6,557 nucleotides of DNA from Chlamydiia bacterium (GTDB taxonomy: Bacteria; Chlamydiota; Chlamydiia; Chlamydiales; FEN-1388): NCBI GenBank assembly GCA_023269335.1, contig JAHFTM010000106.1, positions 1 to 6,557 of the forward strand, in the 5' to 3' direction. Position numbers and translations under genes: made by a program. The notes beneath the pieces are model-generated. The model was given only the letters and a program-made list of their open reading frames with translations. It was not told where the DNA came from and did not search any database. Shown here one piece after another: positions 1-4,737 of this stretch (the first letter of the stretch is position 1; every line of letters starts with the position of its first letter).

Positions 1-577
1 CTTTGTGATTGGAGACATCAGCATAAGCATTTGTTTTTACCACTTTGCAAAAAGCATAGCCCTTTTTTTTTAAACTAGTCAGAGCTTCTTCTTCGGCGTA
101 AAGCAGATCTTCAGTCTGTGCATTTTTTCCAATATAATGGTGAGCTTCGTGATTGAGGCTGTCAAAGGGTGGTAAAAACTTATTCGCTTGTTCCTTATCT
201 AAAGGCTCATTTTCAAAGGATGCTGGCAAAAACTCAATTTTCTTAATGGTATACAGATGACCTTTTGAAACTCTAAAAATAACCGTTGGTATATCATCAC
301 GGATAATTGTAAAATCGATCTCAGAGCTCAAATAGCCATAATAGTGGAGAATATCCTGCATTTTTTTCAAATCACCATCAGCTCTCTTCCTTAAGGCTTG
401 AAAGGTGGTGACCTGTTTTTTTGTCTTGAGCTGGATTGTCTGAGAACTTTCTTTTATCGCCTGTAAAATCTCATTTTCAGTGATACCTTGAATTTCTATG
501 CGATATTCAAAGCTGGGAAGCGATGCTGTTATGGCCAATAGCAGCCAAGTAAGAAGAAAGAAACTCTTTTTTTGCAT
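1..577 (-). CDS. TamA/BamA-type outer-membrane assembly protein, N-terminal part (cut by window edge)
   Basis: The reading frame is open from an ATG at 577 down to position 1, giving 192 codons without a stop; the C-terminal part, including any beta-barrel, lies outside the window. Residues 1-20 form a signal peptide (MQKK followed by a Leu/Ala-rich core, cleavage near SLPS). Residues about 24-104 resemble the first POTRA domain of TamA: a beta strand YRIEIQGI, a helix, then LRKRADGDLKKMQDILHYYG, the GYLSSEIDF turn and a VIFRVSKG strand. A second POTRA-like unit starts near LYTIKKIEF (residues 109-116) and includes a helix ending LKKKGYAF. TamA and BamA proteins sit in the outer membrane and insert beta-barrel proteins, with POTRA domains in the periplasm. 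TamA fits better than BamA because of the FxxLRxRxxxDLxxxxxxLxYYGY pattern, but without the barrel this stays a family-level call. GGGGA lies 4 nt before the start. It is divergent from hemL. Confidence 0.75.
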   Translation of the reverse strand, partial: MQKKSFFLLTWLLLAITASLPSFEYRIEIQGITENEILQAIKESSQTIQLKTKKQVTTFQALRKRADGDLKKMQDILHYYGYLSSEIDFTIIRDDIPTVIFRVSKGHLYTIKKIEFLPASFENEPLDKEQANKFLPPFDSLNHEAHHYIGKNAQTEDLLYAEEEALTSLKKKGYAFCKVVKTNAYADVSNHK

Positions 578-606
578 GAATCCCCGTAGAAAATATAAGG
601 AAATCC

Positions 607-637
607 AGTATAAGTGATGCACTAAAATTTATGACAA
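607..637 (-). promoter_or_regulatory. Candidate promoter for the TamA-like gene
   Basis: Read on the minus strand, TTGTCA (632-637; one mismatch to TTGACA) is followed after 19 nt by TATACT (607-612; one mismatch to TATAAT). Transcription would begin about 20-25 nt upstream of the ATG at 577. The 19-nt spacer is longer than ideal. The -35 overlaps that of the candidate hemL promoter on the other strand. Predicted by eye only. Confidence 0.4.
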
Positions 638-659
638 ATAAATTAACTATCAATAAATT
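631..659 (+). promoter_or_regulatory. hemL: Candidate promoter for hemL and the kinase genes
   Basis: ATGACA (631-636; one mismatch to TTGACA) is followed after 17 nt by TAAATT (654-659; four of six matches to TATAAT). The start site would be near 666, leaving a leader of roughly 43 nt before the hemL ATG. The -10 lies inside a perfect 16-bp palindrome (650-665), so a repressor bound there would block it. The surrounding DNA is very AT-rich, which raises the chance of spurious matches. Confidence 0.35.
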
Positions 660-665
660 TATTGA
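650..665. promoter_or_regulatory. 16-bp perfect palindrome, possible operator
   Basis: TCAATAAATTTATTGA is fully self-complementary with no spacer, which suits a dimeric DNA-binding protein better than an RNA hairpin, since it would have no loop. It overlaps the candidate hemL -10 and lies between the two divergent genes. I do not recognise it as the site of a named regulator. AT-rich sequence makes such palindromes more likely by chance. Confidence 0.35.
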
Positions 666-672
666 AAATTAA

Positions 673-687
673 ATGAATTATATTCAT
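673..687. repeat. Short inverted repeat in the hemL leader
   Basis: ATGAAT and ATTCAT (6-nt arms, 3-nt spacer TAT) sit 9 nt upstream of the hemL Shine-Dalgarno sequence. It could be a second operator half-site pair or a weak leader hairpin. All but two of its stem pairs are A-T, so an RNA hairpin would be unstable. Confidence 0.25.
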
Positions 688-696
688 ATGAAGATT

Positions 697-703
697 AGGG
701 GAG
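697..703 (+). promoter_or_regulatory. hemL: Strong ribosome-binding site of hemL
   Basis: AGGGGAG ends 5 nt before the ATG at 709. This is the strongest Shine-Dalgarno sequence in the window and it fixes the hemL start. Confidence 0.75.
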
Positions 704-708
704 TGTGA

Positions 709-2019
709 ATGACAAAAGTGGCAAATAGATTAAAAAGTGAACAAATGTATCATTGCTTAAAGCAAGTGATTCCTGCAGGAGTCAATTCACCTGTGCGCTC
801 CTTTCCAGGCTTACAGATGACACCTCTTGTTGTAGAATCGGCATTTGCTGATACTCTTGTCGATATCGATGGCAACCACTACATTGACTATTGCCTTTCT
901 TGGGGTGCACTCATTTGCGGCCATGCTCATCCTAAGATTGTAGAGGCTGTGACAAAAAGGGTGGCTCTCGGCACAAGTTATGGTTGTACCACGCCTATCG
1001 AAGAGAAGCTTGCTCGCAAAGTAACAGAATGCATACCCTCCATTGAAAAAGTGCGCTTTGTCTCATCAGGCACGGAAGCATGCATGAGTGCTGTACGTTT
1101 AGCTCGTGGCGCCACAAAGCGGCGCATTGTCATTAAATTTCAAGGTGGCTATCACGGCCATTCTGACAGCTTTTTAGTACAGGCAGGGTCAGGGGTGACT
1201 GGTTTGAATGGTACATCCACGTCAAGCGGCGTTCCGAAAGAGTATTTTCAGTGGACGGCTTGTCTTCCTTACAATGATATCGAAGCCTTTGAACAGTTTA
1301 TCTCTGATCCTCAAATCAGCGAAGATCTCGCTTGTGTGATTATCGAGCCTATAGCCACCAATATGGGCCTTGTGGCAGCAAATAAATCGTTTTTAGAGTG
1401 TTTAAGAAGGAGATGCACAGAGCTTGGTGCGTTGTTACTTTTTGATGAAGTTGTCTCAGGATTTCGGGTAGGAATAGGTGGAGCTCAAGCACTTTATGGC
1501 ATCACAGCCGACCTTACGTGCCTTGGAAAAATTGTGGGTGGTGGGTTTCCGGCGGCCTGTTTTGGTGGAAAAAAAGAGATCATGGATCTACTTGCACCTC
1601 TTGGATCGGTCTATCAAGCTGGAACACTTTCTGGAAATCCTGTTGCTATGGAAGCAGGTGTTCAGATGCTGTCTTTATTACAAAGTGGAAAAGGTACGTT
1701 TTATGCTGAGTTAGAAAAGAAAACAAAAAGTCTGACAGATCCCATACAAAAGTATCTGTTAGAGCATGATCTTAATATTTGTCTGCAGCGCGTAGGGTCT
1801 TGCTTTACGCTCTTTTTCGGAGTAAAAAAGGTGACCTGTGCAGCAGATGCGCTCAAGTGTGATACAGCACGCTTTGGAGACTTTTTTCGCTATCTTTTTG
1901 CAAGAGGAATTTATATTCCTCCGTCTCAATTTGAAATATGTACTGTTTCTTCAGTGCACACTGAGGAACATCTACAAAGGACAAAAGAGGTATGTTTAGA
2001 GTATTTGCAAATGGGCTGA
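709..2019 (+). CDS. hemL: Glutamate-1-semialdehyde 2,1-aminomutase (HemL)
   Basis: This cytoplasmic PLP enzyme converts glutamate-1-semialdehyde to 5-aminolevulinate, the last step of the C5 route into haem biosynthesis, after glutamyl-tRNA reductase. The 436-residue length is normal for the family. Diagnostic segments are in order: IPAGVNSPVRSF (21-32), the cofactor-phosphate motif SSGTEA (119-124), GGYHGHSDSF (146-155), FDEVVSGFR with the pyridine-ring aspartate D246, and LGKIVGGGFP with the Schiff-base lysine K274, followed by GTLSGNP (305-311). Nothing essential appears lost. The start is fixed by AGGGGAG 5 nt upstream. The 3' end is unusual because the next gene, a kinase, starts inside it at 1992 in another frame, so the two are probably cotranscribed. 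Close aminotransferases such as the BioA family lack the IPAGVNSPVR segment, so the call is firm. Confidence 0.97.
   Translation: MTKVANRLKSEQMYHCLKQVIPAGVNSPVRSFPGLQMTPLVVESAFADTLVDIDGNHYIDYCLSWGALICGHAHPKIVEAVTKRVALGTSYGCTTPIEEKLARKVTECIPSIEKVRFVSSGTEACMSAVRLARGATKRRIVIKFQGGYHGHSDSFLVQAGSGVTGLNGTSTSSGVPKEYFQWTACLPYNDIEAFEQFISDPQISEDLACVIIEPIATNMGLVAANKSFLECLRRRCTELGALLLFDEVVSGFRVGIGGAQALYGITADLTCLGKIVGGGFPAACFGGKKEIMDLLAPLGSVYQAGTLSGNPVAMEAGVQMLSLLQSGKGTFYAELEKKTKSLTDPIQKYLLEHDLNICLQRVGSCFTLFFGVKKVTCAADALKCDTARFGDFFRYLFARGIYIPPSQFEICTVSSVHTEEHLQRTKEVCLEYLQMG
1976..1990 (+). promoter_or_regulatory. Ribosome-binding region of kinase 1, inside hemL
   Basis: AAAGG (1976-1980) lies 11 nt before the ATG at 1992; a second purine run, GAGG (1987-1990), is only 1 nt from it and too close to work well. 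Both are within the hemL coding sequence. The start at 1992 is chosen because it alone gives a signal peptide; the next in-frame ATG is codon 44, already inside the N-terminal domain. Confidence 0.5.
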
Positions 2020-3356
2020 TAATTTTTTCGGTTCTTTTTTGTGCAGGTAGACTTTCTGCAAATCCTGTCAAAGAAAAATTGAGAGCTTATATCCAGACAC
2101 ATGATGATGCAACGCTTAGTATGGCCTTACGTGACAGTGTAGGCTATACCATAACTTTAGAAGAAGTCAAAAAACTTGCCGATGAAGAAAAATGCCAGCC
2201 TCTTAAGCGGGCCGTGAAGGCAGCTAGTGCAATAAATGGGCTTGAGATTAGTCAAGACCTTAGCCTGGCAGAACTTGTTCAGATAACTTATTTCATTGAA
2301 GTGCGCTTAAAAGCTTTCATACAAGAGAAAAAATACTACCTGCCCATAAAAGATTCAGTCTTGAGCCGAGCACTTGAATATGACCCTATAACCGAATCTG
2401 TCTTCATCCATTTAGATATAAAAAATTCAGCTTGTCTTGGCAATGGAGCCAAAAAAAGAGTCACAAAATCTATTCTGTACGACCTTGACCACCCTGAAAT
2501 TCTTGCGCGCTTAGACCAGACTGCGCATTGTAGGCGTGAAATGGAGATGTCAAAAAAATTGAAAGGTGTCAATGGTGTTCTTCAAGTAAAAGCTTATACA
2601 GAGCGTCAAGAAGATGGAGTGAACTTTCGCACAATGTTTTGTAAGCTGTACCGTCAGGGCACAATTTTTCAGGTTTTGAAGAATCCAGAATATAAGTTTA
2701 CTTTAAAAGAGAAGATGCACATTGCACTCAGCATAATTAAAGGCTTGGAGGGCATGCAAAAACGAAATATAGTGCACAAGGATCTTCATCAGCACAATTA
2801 TCTAGTTAATATTTCTAAAAGAAAAAATAGTTCTAAGCGTGATATTGAAGTGGTAATTGCTGATTTGGGACTTGCAGAGTATATTTGGAAGAGCCGTCAT
2901 AAACGCCCCCAGGGTGATACGAATTTCACGCCGCCTGAAGGTATTGTAAAAAAGCTTTCAGGTAAAGCTTTTTATAGCACTGATCTGTATGCTGTAGGCT
3001 GTCTTTTATATCAAATTTGTTATGAGAAAATGCCCTATTGGCAAGAAGTAAACTATCCAAAAATGGCAAACTCGCCTAAAGAACGAGCCAAGAGGCTGTA
3101 CCAATTAATAGAAAAAAGCACTGCCTCAAGGCGCTTTGAGCTGAATGCTAAAAGTCGAAGTGCAAAGCTTACGCCTAAAGAGGAGTTTGAAGCTACTATC
3201 TTGCAGATGGTAAATCCCAATCCCAAAAAAAGGCTGAAGGTAAAGCAGGCACGTAAACAATTAGAAGAGGCCCTGAAAAGGGTTTCGAAGAGAAGGGCAC
3301 ATTTTCAAGTGAGCTTTTTAGATTTTCCATATGAGTCGTTTCAGTTATGCACTTAA
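1992..3356 (+). CDS. Exported WNK-like protein kinase, paralogue 1
   Basis: This 454-residue protein has an N-terminal signal peptide (hydrophobic core about 8-18, possible cleavage after LSA at 21-23). A helical N-terminal domain covers about 25-112 and is shared with paralogue 3. The shared KKYYL (113-117) and EYDPIT...FIHL (129-141) elements follow, then a kinase domain from about 148 to 430. The glycine loop is GNGAKKRV (150-157), with K155 where the third glycine should be. The VAIK position reads LARL, with L174 replacing the lysine. The alpha-C glutamate is probably E183. The catalytic loop is HKDLHQHN (262-269, D264 and N269 present, lysine at D+2 replaced by H266), DFG is DLG (291-293), and APE is PPE (314-316). 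D331 of subdomain IX and R414 of subdomain XI are kept. The HKDLH form is common in eukaryotic kinases, including those of amoebae. It overlaps hemL by 28 nt and the next kinase by 10 nt. Whether it is catalytically active, and its substrate, are unknown; ATP-dependent activity would require delivery into a host cell. Confidence 0.85.
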   Translation: MFRVFANGLIIFSVLFCAGRLSANPVKEKLRAYIQTHDDATLSMALRDSVGYTITLEEVKKLADEEKCQPLKRAVKAASAINGLEISQDLSLAELVQITYFIEVRLKAFIQEKKYYLPIKDSVLSRALEYDPITESVFIHLDIKNSACLGNGAKKRVTKSILYDLDHPEILARLDQTAHCRREMEMSKKLKGVNGVLQVKAYTERQEDGVNFRTMFCKLYRQGTIFQVLKNPEYKFTLKEKMHIALSIIKGLEGMQKRNIVHKDLHQHNYLVNISKRKNSSKRDIEVVIADLGLAEYIWKSRHKRPQGDTNFTPPEGIVKKLSGKAFYSTDLYAVGCLLYQICYEKMPYWQEVNYPKMANSPKERAKRLYQLIEKSTASRRFELNAKSRSAKLTPKEEFEATILQMVNPNPKKRLKVKQARKQLEEALKRVSKRRAHFQVSFLDFPYESFQLCT

Positions 3357-4561
3357 GATATTTAACACTTTTTCTCACCCTTTTCTTATTTTCAAACATT
3401 CTTCACAGTGCATCTCAAGAGGGAAGTCAACTTCTTAAAGCTAATAAAACAGCTTCAATTTGTTGCAAACTTTCTCGTAGACCACTCCTTAGCAAGAATG
3501 AATTCTTGAAAACCGTTCTTTTTATTGAAGAAAAATTAGCCAATTTTATTGAGCAAAAAAAGTACTATCTTAGACAAAGTGAAACGGGCCTTTTGTGTCC
3601 CATAGAATATGACCCTATCACACGCTCAATCTTTATTCATCTGCCGATAGTAGTAGGGCAAGGCGCTGACAAGAAAGTCACAAAATCGATTCTTTATGAT
3701 GCAAGACGTCCAAAAATTGTAGCGCGTCTTGTTCAAAAGGAGAGTGAACAAACAAGCCTTGAAGTGCGCACTTTGAAACGGTTGAAAGGTTCTCGAGGTG
3801 TGTTGCAGCTTGTTGCACAAACAAAGCATAGTGAAAATGGCGTTGCCTATGTCACTTTTTTTACCCACTACTACTCTGCTGGATCACTTGCAGCAGTAAT
3901 TAACGATTGTTCATACAGATTTTCGCTGAAAGAAAAAATGAAAATTGCTCTCGACATCCTTAAAGGACTTGAGATGATTGAGAAAAGAGGGATCATCCAC
4001 CGCGACTTAAAAAAAGAAAATTACCTCATTGAGGTTGTACAAGATAGAAAAAGAAAAGAGGGTAAGACAGTCAAAAGACGCATCCAAGTTGTCATTGCTG
4101 ATTTTGGTAACGCTCTATCGGTTCATAGTGTGCAAGGGCAAAAACCACAATTAAGCTCTTCATATAGCGCTCCAGAAGGTATTTTTTTTGATAAACTACG
4201 TGGTAGTGAGTACTATAAAACAGACCTTTTTGCGGCAGGCTGTGTACTGTATCGTCTTTTTTATGAGAGAAAGCCATTCTGGCAGCTAGTAGGAGAGAAG
4301 AATAAAGCATCAGGTGTGGCAAGAAAAAAGAGAGTGATTGAGCTGTTAGAAGCTGAATCGTGTAAAAGAAGAAAAGCCTTAGAATTGAAGGCCGCAAAAA
4401 ATTTGAAACTCACTATAAAAGAGCAGCTTGAATTGCTTATTTTAATAATGGTGCATCCAGAGCCAGCTCTGCGCTCAAATGCAAAAAGCTTGAGAAAAAA
4501 GTTAGTATCTATTCTTTACCAAGACAGTGTCAAGAATCGGAAATTTGACAAGAAAAGCTGA
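3347..4561 (+). CDS. Exported WNK-like protein kinase, paralogue 2 (most canonical active site)
   Basis: This 404-residue protein begins with a strongly hydrophobic signal sequence (MHLRYLTLFLTLFLFSNILH, likely cleavage near HSAS at 20-23). The helical N-terminal domain of its siblings is mostly absent; only the last helix (about 50-70) remains before KKYYL (71-75) and EYDPIT...FIHL (87-99). Kinase features: glycine loop GQGADKKV (104-111) with K109 in the third-glycine place, VARL (125-128) with L128 replacing the VAIK lysine, alpha-C E139, a full HRDLKKEN catalytic loop (218-225), a true DFG (252-254), APE (275-277), D293 and R376. A 27-residue stretch from N225 to D252 carries a basic insert (residues about 232-245). 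No Shine-Dalgarno sequence is visible, and the start lies 10 nt inside the end of paralogue 1, so translation is probably coupled to it. Of the three this looks the likeliest to transfer phosphate. Its target is unknown. Confidence 0.85.
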   Translation: MHLRYLTLFLTLFLFSNILHSASQEGSQLLKANKTASICCKLSRRPLLSKNEFLKTVLFIEEKLANFIEQKKYYLRQSETGLLCPIEYDPITRSIFIHLPIVVGQGADKKVTKSILYDARRPKIVARLVQKESEQTSLEVRTLKRLKGSRGVLQLVAQTKHSENGVAYVTFFTHYYSAGSLAAVINDCSYRFSLKEKMKIALDILKGLEMIEKRGIIHRDLKKENYLIEVVQDRKRKEGKTVKRRIQVVIADFGNALSVHSVQGQKPQLSSSYSAPEGIFFDKLRGSEYYKTDLFAAGCVLYRLFYERKPFWQLVGEKNKASGVARKKRVIELLEAESCKRRKALELKAAKNLKLTIKEQLELLILIMVHPEPALRSNAKSLRKKLVSILYQDSVKNRKFDKKS

Positions 4562-4737
4562 CGCCATCAAAAACTTATTTCTCACGCAGCTTCGATATAA
4601 CTCCTTCATAATCAATTGTGCGTAAAAAATGAAGAACTAATTGAGCTTTTTGCGTATAAGGTTCCTCTCATATTTCATGTAGCTTAGTAGCGAATGGGTA
4701 CTCGCAAAAAGCTCCTTAATTTTGGAGTTATAGTGTT
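4562..4737 (+). promoter_or_regulatory. Leader of kinase 3 with nested inverted repeats that include the ribosome-binding site
   Basis: Two inverted repeats are nested here. The outer pair is TATAACTCC (4596-4604) with GGAGTTATA (4724-4732), and its right arm contains the GGAG Shine-Dalgarno sequence (4724-4727) lying 10 nt before the ATG at 4738. The inner pair is GAGCTTTTTGCG (4643-4654) with CGCAAAAAGCTC (4703-4714), a perfect 12-bp stem enclosing 48 nt. A short alternative hairpin, CTCC (4712-4715) with GGAG (4724-4727), competes with both. If transcribed whole, the leader could fold to hide the ribosome-binding site. A possible -10, TATAAG at 4655-4660, has no good -35; initiation there would leave out the left arms. 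No terminator with a U tract is visible after kinase 2. Confidence 0.4.
4724..4727 (+). promoter_or_regulatory. Ribosome-binding site of kinase 3
   Basis: GGAG lies 10 nt before the ATG at 4738 and supports that start, which also yields a complete signal peptide. It is complementary to CTCC at both 4601-4604 and 4712-4715. Confidence 0.55.

Noticed and set aside
2042..2044. Cysteine (residue 17) in the kinase 1 signal region as a lipoprotein attachment site
   Set aside because: The residues before it (VLF) do not fit a lipobox, which needs a small residue such as G, A or S just before the cysteine.
4092..4397. Antisense open frame of about 101 codons within kinase 2
   Set aside because: It lies wholly opposite a well-supported kinase domain, has no recognisable motifs and no good ribosome-binding site; it is a shadow of the real gene.
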